A stretch of 64,000 nt of DNA from Multifurca ochricompacta (Eukaryota; Basidiomycota; Agaricomycetes; Russulales; Russulaceae). Positions 47,365-57,923 of the stretch are shown here, piece by piece. Location: contig WTXG01000007.1 of assembly GCA_022496185.1 (NCBI GenBank), positions 558,001-622,000 of the forward strand, read 5' to 3'. Numbering within the stretch: the stretch's first letter is position 1; every line of letters begins with the position of its first letter. Both the position numbers and the translations under genes were made by a program. The notes under the pieces were generated by a model. It was not told the origin of the DNA, did no database searches, and saw only the letters and a list, made by a program, of their open reading frames with translations.

Positions 47365-49005
47365 CTAAAAGAAAACCGTTTCCCCGAGCGCAGGAACAAG
47401 AAAATCATCTGGGCCAAAGCCCGCTTTCTCGCACTCTGTCTTCAGAAGAGCAGGAGGTTCGAGTACAGGCTCTGAAGTAAGAACCCAGGTTCTGGAGATG
47501 CGATTAACATTGGCGCAAGGGGTAAAGGTAGATTAAAGTTACCCCCAATGCATAGCGAGGGCCTTCTTAGCTCTCACGTCTTTGAATATCCGCACAGCAT
47601 CCGAGGGCGATGCATGCATATTCGACATGATCGCGCGCGGTGAGTAAGCACTAGTGAATCAAATAGGGTAGGTCATGAAAACGTGTAGACAGTGGAATCA
47701 CATGGATGCAATACACACCCAATGGGCAGCAATGCGACGTCGACGCCACCAAAGCGTTCCCCGACCTCGGCGAATGCAGGGCAGACGGGAACCTTTTCCT
47801 CATCTTCCCCGTCACTGACAGTACGGTATCCCGTGTCGCCAGCAAAATATACTTTCTTCTGGGACTGCAGGTCATCTACGACCCACGCTGCCCAGAGCGC
47901 GTGCCATCGGTCAGTCACCGTACGGCCTGAAACATGTTGCGAAGGGGTGCACGACAGCCGCACTTCTGTGTTTACGGCAGGGCCACCAGTATCAGAAGGG
48001 AGAGCAACGTGTAAGATACGTTCGTCCCACCAGTCGAGCTCGTGGACGCGAGAGAGGGGAGTATGGATGGCTTTGGAAAGGTAAGCTGCATTATTCAAAG
48101 CAACAAACATGTGGGCAGAGGATGAGGGTTTGGCAAATATCGTACGGAGTGTGGGAATGTCGGTGCTAGACATGTTGTCAATGGGCTTGCTTTCTGAGTG
48201 ACAAAGAGAAGATGCGTACTGGTCATAATGATTGTGCTGACAGAGGGGTAAGCACCCATGAGATGAGCACAACCAGTTCAAGGGATTAACGTACTGAAAG
48301 TACGACGGCATCAACTGCAGGGATCTCTTCGACTTTGCAAGGTGTATCTATGAGGTGTGCGGATTTCAGTGGTGGAGTGCGACAGATTCCGCGAAATTCA
48401 TACCAGTGTAGCGTGCAGGTCCCAGTCGTTGAAATGGGGAACAACGATTCGAAAATACGGGATCAAAGATAATACGAACTCCACGTGTTGCGCCAGGAGG
48501 CGTAGGGAGCTCCACGAGGTAGCAAGCATGGCTGTGAAGACAGTGCTATCAGCCTAAGCCAGAAATTATGGCCGGATGTGCCATCCTAGGTGGACGTTGG
48601 TTGTCAACATACCCTAGCCAGGTCGCCTTTGCACTACTTTGGTTTCCAACCTCAGAGCCCCATGTAGGGGTTTGTGTCGGAATTAAAGACTTGACATTCT
48701 GAGGCAGGTCGGGTGTTCGTAGAGTGACTTTAAAAAAGAACTGAAGAAGTGTAAGACCCTGGCATTTTGAGCAACAAGCAACCACGCACGGATACCCATT
48801 GAGAGAATGTCTGGATCCTGCGGAGAAGTCAGAATAGAGGGAAGCCGACATTGACTTGGAATACCAACCTGAACGACGGCCAAGGGTTCGTAAATCTAGT
48901 CTTACTGTTATTCAGATGATGGCTAGGACGAACGCCATCCACGTAACCGGATGGAAACCTCCTTGGAGGCTCTGTTACTGTTACCTCGACAGAAGGGGGA
49001 GACAT
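47365..49005 (-). CDS. NAPE-PLD-like metallo-beta-lactamase-fold phospholipase
   Basis: Starts at about 49005 ([16 protein letters not shown]); the exact start is uncertain. Exons give [38 protein letters not shown] / [38 protein letters not shown], then a 17-nt exon (48220-48236) encoding HNHYD. The next exon (48165-47719) completes the second Asp-His of HxHxDH and continues TLRTIFAK and SQHVSGRT. It also holds [15 protein letters not shown] (metal Asp) and VDVALLPIG. The last exons (47650-47543, 47491-47365) give [28 protein letters not shown] and [13 protein letters not shown], with the final metal His in MHWG. This is the complete metallo-hydrolase fold of N-acylphosphatidylethanolamine phospholipase D-like proteins, with a binuclear Zn site. 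The substrate in fungi is unproven. Frames close throughout. Confidence 0.9.
48220..48236 (-). other. 17-nt microexon carrying the metal-binding motif of the NAPE-PLD-like gene
   Basis: Acceptor CTCTGTCAG, exon CACAATCATTATGACCA, donor GTACGCATC. It encodes HNHYD plus two bases of the final motif His; the next exon (from 48165) supplies the third. Confidence 0.85.
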
Positions 49006-49161
49006 AAAGTGAACGAGTTGAACGAGCTGCAAAATGAGGCACTTACTAATTCATTTCATTCTGTTGTTCTTCCATTCATTTCCTTGATATCAGGTGTTTT
49101 TGAACAAACAGCAAAGTCACTCACCGGCATTCCCGGGCCGTTTCCTTGACCTTGACATGAC

Positions 49162-50805
49162 ATGGACGACATGGACACGGACGATATTTCTATCTCAATC
49201 ACAAGAGATGATGACTACGAACAGAATTCCTCTGAAGATGAAGATGGTGGACTCGATTGGACGAAACTCCCGTATGTGTCCATTGAATCAATTATCAGAA
49301 ATCGGGAATCTTCATTCAGTTTTAGCTTGAACGTCCCGCGTCCTGTCATCCCAAAGCGCGGTGAGAAAGACTTTGAGCCAGCACATGGTGGCGGTTCAGG
49401 ACTTCAACGCCACACTCTCGACAGAGCCCGTTCTGCAATGTTCGAGCGCTTAGATCTACCCGTGCCATATCAAAGTGCGATCGCGTACACTTTGTCTCCA
49501 TACACTCTTATCCTTAAAACACACCCGCAGCAAGTCCATTAGCTATGCAGTCTGGTATCCGAATCTTGCCCGCGCTCATGTTACAGTCTCTCGAGGCGTT
49601 CATTTCACTTCTATGGGCCACTCAGCCCAGCGCCCAAATTTGAACTCGGGAAAACCCCAGAAGAGATTAGAACTTTTACCAGAGGAAGCACTTTATCTCG
49701 TGGAGAAGGGCGCCCTTTTCTGTTGGAAAGCGTCTCATGACGTCCCCAGCGAGGATGTAGATTGGGACTCTGCGTCCCAGGGTGCACCCATGAGCGCGCA
49801 ACAGGCATACGCGGAAATGATTGGGAAGCAAGATTTGACTTTGGACCGATATCACGTCAGTGTACTGTTTGCCTCTCTCCTTTAAATGTTTAAACGCCAT
49901 CCAAGACATTTTCTTACCTTCGGCGCTTGGGGTATATAGTAACTCGAGCGAGACCTCCTTCCCCTTCTTATCCTATTCCCGCTCCGTATCCGGCTTGCAA
50001 CAGCCTCCAAGGGCTTCTCTCGTTTTCCGACTGTTGGCCACACTCCTCTCGCCAATATGTGGGTTCCTGAACTGGTTAGTCCGGCCATCGACATCCTGGT
50101 GGCGTCCTCTTGTACATCGGCGATGGCTACACCACAACCTTGATTACCGTAAGCATGTATTCAGAGCCAATTGACAATGGGCTAACCGTCCCCGTTAGCA
50201 TCAACCTTTAAGACCCTCCGATTCTTTCCTTCTGGTCACTCTGTCCCTCTTTGGTCTCGAACAAGGGGATCTCCGGAGGATGACCCCTCTCCCTATGAAG
50301 TATTCTATCATCTGTACAAGCCGAATGCCCCGTATCGCAAAACTGCGCCTCCCCCACCCGACTTTTCAGTCGTAGTTGTAAAGTGGGTTCATTTCCTCCT
50401 ATTTAAATCCAGTTGCGGCAATGACGATTGCTGGTTGTTCTTTTCAGCGCGCGCACAACACCGATGCCCACCATCGCAGAGCTTACGCATATATATGAAG
50501 GACTTCCCGTTACTCCGCCTCCTCTTCCCCTCAAACGAACACCACCTTCCGCGACAAATAGATCTACATCCAAGTTACCCGCCGAAAATGACGCGAGACG
50601 GCGCCCGTTCTTTCTGGCTAGGTTGCTGTCTTATTTCCCGTTCTGCTCCGAGCCTCCCCCCCTTGAGCCTAAACCAGTCAGAGTCAATCCTTTTATGGCA
50701 ATACGTCAGGGAAACAAGACAGTTATCGTCGCTGCAGTAGATGCAGGTGTCGTGAGTTTCTTCAGGTTTGGCCAAGGCGCGTTCGAGGAGTGGCCGATGA
50801 CTTGA
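49162..50805 (+). CDS. SEN54: tRNA-splicing endonuclease subunit Sen54
   Basis: Non-catalytic structural subunit of the tRNA-intron endonuclease (with Sen2, Sen34, Sen15). The start at 49162 gives MDDMDTDDISISITRDDDYE, an acidic N-terminus. Exon 1 ends at 49484 and exon 2 starts at 49531 (46-nt intron), giving AKSISYAVWYPNLARAHVTV. The family block LLPEEALYLVEKGALFCWKA leads to MSAQQAYAEMIGKQDLTLDR YH and, after an intron, VYSYLKRLGYIVTR-like residues. Later exons give TLRFFPSGHSVPLWSR, YEVFYHLYKPNAPYRKTAPP and a C-terminal VNPFMAIRQGNKTVIVAAVD. It ends FGQGAFEEWPMT at 50805. The E-x-LYLVE-x-G and QQAYAE patterns are diagnostic of Sen54. No catalytic triad is expected. Intact, one gene copy seen. 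Confidence 0.93.
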
Positions 50806-51134
50806 CGTGCGTCGTGAGGTACAAATATCTTATCTTATCTACCAGTATTGCGAGACTATCCTCGTCCGTAGATACTAATAAGAAGCAGCCAAGCAGATCA
50901 GATACTGTGGGTAGTCAAATGAGTTGTCATTGAAAAAAAAGAAAGTACAACACAGGAATTGCGGAGAGAACATGTGAACAATGCAAAAGATGAGTGGGCC
51001 ATGGACAGCAATGGAGTTGAACTAGTCACTCCATGAGAGTAAGGTATAGAACATTAATATGTTTACAAAAGATGTCTACGCTGCAGCTTTAATCGTTCGT
51101 GAACCCCACAATGGTGCTCTTTGGTCGTAGCTTA
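50806..51134. other. Convergent intergenic spacer SEN54 / AVO3
   Basis: About 330 bp between two stop codons. A TATCTTATCTTATCT motif near 50825-50840 recurs in the RPL17/AVO3 promoter; otherwise nothing is recognised. Confidence 0.6.
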
Positions 51135-54100
51135 TCACTGGCGGACCGTGCTGTGGCACAGGTGTGGGTCATCCTCCTCGTCGCTCTCCGAGCCATGCGT
51201 CCGGGGTGCAGCGAACAATACACTCACGACACGACTATTCGGTTGCTGGGGCATCGCCCTCGAGCCGGAAGCGCCAGTGCCTTCGCTGAGTCATCGAGTT
51301 GACGCAGCACGTCCTCATCAAGATCAATGTCGAACAAATCAAAAACATACCGCCGCACAGGCAGGCGGTAGCGCGACGTCGAGATCATATACAGCGCACG
51401 GTAAAACACGGGCACGGAGGAGAAAACGGACTGATACTCAGGTCGAGACTTTAATCTACAGGTTCGATCAGGAAAGAATTCATGTAACTATGCTCGCTTA
51501 CGAACTTGGCCAGTGACGGGATGCCGTGGCCGCGATAACAGTGTTGGAGAGATTCGAGATTGCTGTAGTAACCTCAATTTCGCTTGAGACTCTGGAGGAA
51601 TGAGCCGCAGGTCACTCTCGCCGTAGGATGGAACGGGATCCCATGCTGGTATCTGGAGATAGTACCATAAGATGAAGCTAGGAGGCATTATCGAAATGCC
51701 ACGTACTGATAAAAATTTGTCCAAGTCCAATGGTACACATAACCCGTCGGAAACCCGAGCGGGGACAGTGTGCTTCCCATCCATAGTCACTTAGTATCTC
51801 TGCACCCTGAGGGGTAGACGATATCAAGCCTAACACAAAGAAGCATGTCCTGGACGGTGTGCTCAGTCGAATACACATACACTCGCCTGCTACATCTGTC
51901 TTACCCTCGCACAGACAACACTTGCGACTGCTCCGCAATTTCGAGAATCACGGGAATGATGTCTTCTTCCTCCAGAAATGGAAGCCCACCAGTGGAAGAG
52001 CCAATATTACCCTACGCGAAATCGACATGGGTTCAGAATCTCGTAGCAGACAGCGTACCACTGTCCACAATATGCTCTTCAGTTTGAGAATAAGTTCAGG
52101 ATCTTCCTTTTCATGACCATGTTGACGAATGAAGAGGGAAAACTCTGGGAAATGGCCCTTTTCGTGAAGTATTTGGCACCCGAGCTCTGTCTTTGCCACC
52201 TCCCCGAAGAAATGAGGCGGAACAACACCATCGAACGACCTGATACAAAATGTTAAAGGGCTTAAAAATGCTTGTAGTTGTCCGGGAAACTTACTGTATA
52301 TCGTCCTCTCATCAACTGGGATGAACTCCATTGTCTTAGCAAGCCAAACCTCTATTTCAACAACGTAGTGAATGTTGCGTTCCTTCGCGTAGATGAATAA
52401 GTATATTTAGCAGCCCACGAAATAATAGCGTCTCACGTGAAACCAGATGTCCATCTCACGGTCGATGTAGCCCGAGTCAAATAGATAGCGGAACCCCACA
52501 GGAGTTGACATGAATCTTAGAACCGAAGTTCATGAGAAAAGGGGATAATGTATATCAAACTGGCTCACTTCAGAAGTAGCCCATGTCCAACATCCCCAAG
52601 GTGGTCCAGGGTTGGCTGCATCGCAACCACGAGTGCAGGATATCTACTGACTCACAAGCCTCTTCTAAGAACTGAGTCGCCAATTGGCACACTTCCATCG
52701 CCGGATCATAGAGCTGCGTAAGCAACAAGCGGAGAGTCCATGTGTTCGCCGTTGGACTATGCAGGATCATCTCGCCAAGATGTTTTGTAGCATAAAGGCG
52801 TATGTGCTGAAAAGGCACTATGTGTGCGATAGTGGGACAGTAACGGGTGCCGCGTACCTTGTAACTGGACGTAAGTGCTTTCGATAAAACGATTCGCGGA
52901 TGGCCATCACTGTATGGGGTATTAGCAATGTATTATATTGGAGGGAATACCAACATGGAGTAGTCAATGTTTTCAATAATGCCCTTGATAAGATCTTCCC
53001 GACTACGTAGCTCACTTAGGTGATAAAAGGCAGTGAACAGTCTGGCCTTTTCCATCAACCTAGTATACATCAATGAGATCCTGACGGCTCAGACAGCAGA
53101 GGAATACATACTCGATGCCTTCCTTGTGTTTGCTGAGTGTGCCTAACATTTCAAGGTAGCCATAGGTCAGTGTATCGGAGACCCGCTTCTTTGAGAAAAT
53201 GGGGTCAGACTCTGGGGTGCCATTAAACTGCGGATCGGTTAGTCAGGAGAGGCGTGCCGCTGTATGATAAAGCATTACAGGATCTAGCTGGGCAAAGCTC
53301 CTCGTGAGCTGATTCAGCAGGTCGTCCTCCGAGGCTAAAAAACGCTGCCCATCAGGGCTTGCTAGCAGCGTTGTTAATAACGTGCATCCCAATTTCACCC
53401 AGCGCATGTTTGTCTGTAAGTGTAAGTGAATAATTGGGAGCGGCACGTTGGGTGACCATCTAGGTGCTCACTTTATTTCGCTCGATATCAGAAAAGCGAT
53501 GGCTGAACGGGTGAAAGAAATTCATCAGTCTCCTCAAGAATCGAGAAAGCTTAATAGCCTCTTCCATGCGTTTCGGGTTGAGCAATGGGCCTTCGATAAG
53601 ATCTTGAAGTGTCTCGAAGTTCCACTTGTAATGATCCTTTGTCAGCATGACCTATTAGATGTTGAGAATTTTACTAAACTCCCTTTAAAGGGGCAAAACA
53701 AATACCTGTGTCTCCAGCAGCGCTGCCTGGAACGTCTTATCGTCCATTTGAAGGCCCATCTTGATTCTGACCTGTTCGACCTGGCGTTGACCACGGCGTA
53801 TGGCATCCTCAACAGAGTTGGCCCTATCACAATTCAGCAGTGAGTTGAGAAGGTGGTACTGATAAGCCAACCTTGGCCGGTTGCCCGCAGCAACAACAGC
53901 GGTCTCTAACCGTGTTCGGTTGCGGTTGAAGCTGTCGATTGAAGACAATGCAGATGTACCAATAATCCTGTGCTCTCCGCGTTTGTAGTCTGACGCAAGC
54001 TTGAAAACTTCTGAGACGAGCTTTTTTTACAGAGGAATAATTTAGCGCCTGCTTAATGTCCATCCTTAACACTGACCTGGATTTTTGCCGCCAACGAAAG

Positions 54101-56323
54101 TGGAAGGACTTTGTTCGCAAGTTGCAAAACCTCCGCCATGAGCAGTGTCCCTTTCCTCGACAAATTTGAGCCCGTTGTTGTCTCTTGAAACATGCTAGTC
54201 AAAGCCTGCAACATGTTTGAGCATGCAGAGCCGATGTCATCGGTCACCAACCTCCAGCAGCCCTGCTCTGGTGAAAACGAGCACGAGAAGGGCTATATAT
54301 TGGTCAGTCAATCTGAGCGGCTCGGGTTGTCGTTGTTGAACATCTGCATTTGGTTCCGAAACTTGGCGAGACTTCCGGTAAACTGTCGGGGTCCTCTTAG
54401 GAAGATATAATGCCATTCATAGGTGTGGCAAGGCATACCAGTCAGCCGCCTACCACTGATAAAAGCATTATACCAAGCCGGAGTCTTGATATTTAGGAGT
54501 TCAAAAAACATGTCGAGAACAATTTCCTAGAAAGATGAACTTGTATCCAGTCCATATGTCGGTAACAATGGCATTACCCTAGGCTCGAGAGATGGTATTC
54601 GGAGTGTGTCAATAAGGGACCTGATTGCACGCATGTCATCCATGCAAAAATACATAAAGCCTGAGGATTTGGTCAGCGGTAGAACGAACTCTACTGAGCA
54701 GACATACCACTCCACGTCCGTAACATGCATACTATGGATCTGCATATGTCCTTGAGACGCTGCTGATGATCCGAGTCTTTGCCGTATGCGTCTGTGATTC
54801 CTGATAGCATAATCTAAAGACGGCTTGATATCTCGAACCATGTGATTCATTGACTTTGGCGCACCTCCAAATCCTTGCCAGGGCGAAAGTATTTTCTCGT
54901 CGATGGGGAGTCGATAATATAGAGGAAGGCTTGGTTGAGAAGGGAAGCAAGCGCAGGAGGACCTTCAGAGAGCGTCTGGAGCAGGACTCGCATGCCACCA
55001 GCTTTGGCCACACACTGAATATCAATGAGCACTGTGGTTCCACGTCAGCCTTCGGGATTAGCTTAGAAAGATAACTACGTACTGATTTCAGTCAATGTCT
55101 GTATGGCAACGAATCTGAAGGGATCGTCCAGCTGCTCCGCGACGGCTATAAACGCGCGCATGACACGCTCCGACAAAGGCACTGTGCCAGTGCAAGAGGC
55201 ACGATTAGAGTCATTCTGAGATCCGATTGTGACGATCGCGCGGATGAGTTTAATAACTTGCTCCTTTTCTACAGTATGCTTGTTGTCTAGCGCGAGAGAT
55301 CTGGTAACATTTAGACGGCAAAGGTACATTGGTAAAAATTAGAAACACACCTGACAACAAACCAGTCCAAAGGCTGCTCGTGAAGACGCTTCACCGACTC
55401 TGTGTCTACAAGCATGTAGCGAACGAGGCGGTAAGCAGTCGCTCTGCTAAACTGTGTTGACCGCTTAGAAAGAGCAGGTATAATACTAGAATATTGTTGG
55501 ACACGATCTGAAGAAGGGATATGTTTATCCTTACGCGTTAGCAACCTGGACCACGTCCAACTCATATTGAACACGCAAGTTTCGCTGCAATAATCCTATG
55601 AGCTTTGTCATGGCATCAATTCGAGCCCTAGTTGTCTCTGGATCGTAAAGTGAGGTAGCTTGGGGTGATGTCGAAGTTCCTTGAGAGGCGGTCGGAGAAG
55701 TAACGGATCGAGAAAGAGAGATCAGGGTCCTGACATGTCCCCGGGCCTGCTGGAGAATGGTGCGGAAATCATCTTTAAAATGGTCAGTTCGATTAACAAC
55801 ATGGGAGCAAGCTAGAATACCTCTGTCATCTACCGGTCTGCGGTCTTCCATGAGATTGAATCAATCAAAAGTGACGTGAATAAAATAAACGCAGACACAC
55901 GTTGCTCTAACCTATGAGAGATTGCCTCTATCCTTCCTTCCGCTGTGTCGAGCTCAGACTGGACTTGCTGTCGCAATGCGTCCTGTGTATCGATGGTAAG
56001 TAGGAAATGCAGATTGTTAGAGAAGTAGTACCGTGAGTTGTGCGGCATTTCCATTCAATACGGCTTCCGCACCCTCTTTGATACTAACAGCCTTGCCCAT
56101 CATATGGTTAAGAATGGCTAACTGTGTTGGTGGAATCCATGAACGAAGCTCCTTCTCAGTCATGGTATTGACATACCTGTTTCCCCGCATCCTTCCCTTC
56201 CAAGTGAGAAAAGTCGAAAACGCTGTCGAGCTCGTTTGAGGTAGTAGAATTAGCGCTACTAAGTACGACGTGAGTGGGACTCCCCACGTCCTGAAAGGCT
56301 TCAAAGGAGCGATCTACGGTCAT
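51135..56323 (-). CDS. TSC11: TORC2 subunit Avo3/Rictor (S. pombe Ste20 family)
   Basis: Large armadillo-like scaffold of TOR complex 2. The start at 56323 gives MTVDRSFEAFQDVGSPTHVV. An HR1-like coiled coil (DALRQQVQSELDTAEGRIEA ISHRL) precedes VQQYSSIIPALSKRSTQFSR ATAYRLVRYML, LDWFVVR, KLIRAIVTIGSQ, MRAFIAVAEQLDDPFRFVAI QTLTEI and VAKAGGMRVLLQTLSEGPPA LASLLNQAFL/YIIDSPSTRKYFRPGKDL. Later exons give FFELLNIKTPAWYNAFISGR, DDKTFQAALLETQVF and the C-terminal FDLFDIDLDEDVLRQLD. These blocks, in order, are those of Rictor N, M, V and C domains. The stop is at 51135 after an acidic Ser/Glu/Asp tail. Some twenty small introns are present; joins in the 52-54 kb part were not all checked. It controls TORC2 activity toward AGC kinases at the plasma membrane. 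Confidence 0.9.
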
Positions 56324-56684
56324 CTAGAGTATATAAACTCTGATGCCACGATAGAAGCGAAAGACTTGAAAGGAAAGAGAGGGGGTAAAGGAGTTGAAGA
56401 GAAATGAATAAGGAACGGTGTTACTGCAGTGTAGCCTCAGCAGTGCGGGGCTGGGCTGGGGCCGCTTAGGTTCGGCTACGGCCAGTGAGATTGGCATATT
56501 ATCTTATCTTATCTAAACCAGGAGATCATTCTGAACTTCGGAAAGGACCGATTATAACTGTAACAGGATACTATAATAAGGTTCCAGCCACAACTCAACT
56601 CTCATCAACCGTAGCCGTTCGTAGACATTGACTGAGACTGACCGAGGCTGAGATTAACAAGATCGACGACGACATTTCAACAAC
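56324..56684. promoter_or_regulatory. Bidirectional AVO3 / RPL17 promoter
   Basis: 361 bp between start codons. It has a GC-rich block (GGGCTGGGCTGGGGCCGC near 56446-56462), an ATCTTATCTTATCT GATA-like array near 56498-56514, and a C/A-rich leader before the RPL17 ATG. Confidence 0.65.
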
Positions 56685-57531
56685 ATGGGTTCGTACCTCC
56701 TCAAACTCAATTTAATCACTTTCATATCTTGACTCATCCAATGCAGTTCGTTATGCTGCTGCAGCCCTTGCCACGAACCCTGAAAAGAGTACGTTCAGTC
56801 TATGCTATACTAACTGTCTCCGGGTGATGAACAATTGTCTAGCCTCTCGTGCGCGGGGAGAGTACTTACGCACTCATTTTAAAAATATGAGAGAAGTGGC
56901 CGCTGCACTGACAGGTGAGTGTCGTTTGCCTGAACTCCTGATCCCTTGCCGATTACTTGCGATTTTCTAGGCCTTAAGCTAACCAAGGCATATGCGTATT
57001 TGAGTAATGTCGCGGAACACAAGCAGGTCATTCCTTTCCGGAGATTCAACGGTGGTGTTGGCCGCGCTAGCCAGGCGAAACAATTCAAGGCGACACAAGG
57101 TTTGAATCACCTTCATAGCACCCCGGCTAAGATGTAACATTGCGTACCAGGTCGCTGGCCTGAGAAATCCGTCAAATTCATCACCAATCTCTTGAAAAAT
57201 GCCGAGTCAAATGCCGATGCAAAGAATTTGGAACTTGAGGATTTGATCATCAAGAACATCGTTGTCCAACAAGCCCCTGTACGCTTCGTCTCATACTTGC
57301 GACAGCTTTCAAACTCACATGCCTTGATAACAGAAAACCCGTCGCCGTACGTACCGTGCCCATGGCCGCATCAACCCGTACCAAGGTCATCCTTGCCACG
57401 TTGAGATTATCCTTGCGGTATCCGAGGAAGAGGTAGAGCGAAGCAAGGATAAGGATGTTGCGATATCTTCACTTGCTGGCCTTAACCGGCGACAGATTGC
57501 AAGGCGGCGCATTGAGGCGGCGCGCGCTTGA
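56685..57531 (+). CDS. RPL17: 60S ribosomal protein L17 (uL22)
   Basis: Exon 1 contributes only ATG plus one base (56685-56688). Later exons begin at 56747 ([14 protein letters not shown]), at about 56843 ([25 protein letters not shown]), at about 56972 ([38 protein letters not shown]), at about 57151 ([20 protein letters not shown]) and at about 57336 ([27 protein letters not shown]). It ends RRRIEAARA at 57531. The length of about 185 aa and sequence are typical of eukaryotic uL22, which lines the polypeptide exit tunnel. Five introns; the one after ATGG is the common ribosomal-protein first intron. Intact, all phases close. Confidence 0.98.
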
Positions 57532-57923
57532 CCTTTTGGGATCATATGTCCGCGGGTGCTAATGGCATTCCCTTATTGTATGCCATGAAAGATTCTAAGC
57601 CGAGCTGCCTGCTTTACCACACAATCCCACGTGGAGTGTGCCAGCAGTCTGGGATTATTTGGCGATGAAGACACTTGTATTTCATTATTACACTTTAGGC
57701 GAAAATTAACAATACAACCTGAGCACTGCTCATCAAGGAACATAACATTATACCCTGCATATCCAGGAAAACAAGCAAATAGCAAGGAGAGGGAAGGTCG
57801 AAATGGTGAGCAAAAGAGCGTGTCTTGTAAGTGGCGCCGAACACCAGTAGTTGGTGGTTGGCCATTCAAAGAAAGTGGCGAGTGGTGCATGCGGGGTGAG
57901 TCGATTGTCCTACATGTGTCAAG
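57532..57923. other. Convergent intergenic spacer
   Basis: About 390 bp between the RPL17 stop and the stop of the first tandem RasGEF. No feature is recognised. Confidence 0.6.

Noticed and set aside
47440..47480. tRNA-like T-loop sequence (GGTTCGAGTAC)
   Set aside because: It is the reverse complement of the last coding exon of the NAPE-PLD-like gene.
48220..48236. Apparent loss of the last metal His (reads HNHYDQ in the unspliced frame)
   Set aside because: The Gln codon is created by reading into the intron; splicing to the exon at 48165 restores Asp-His.
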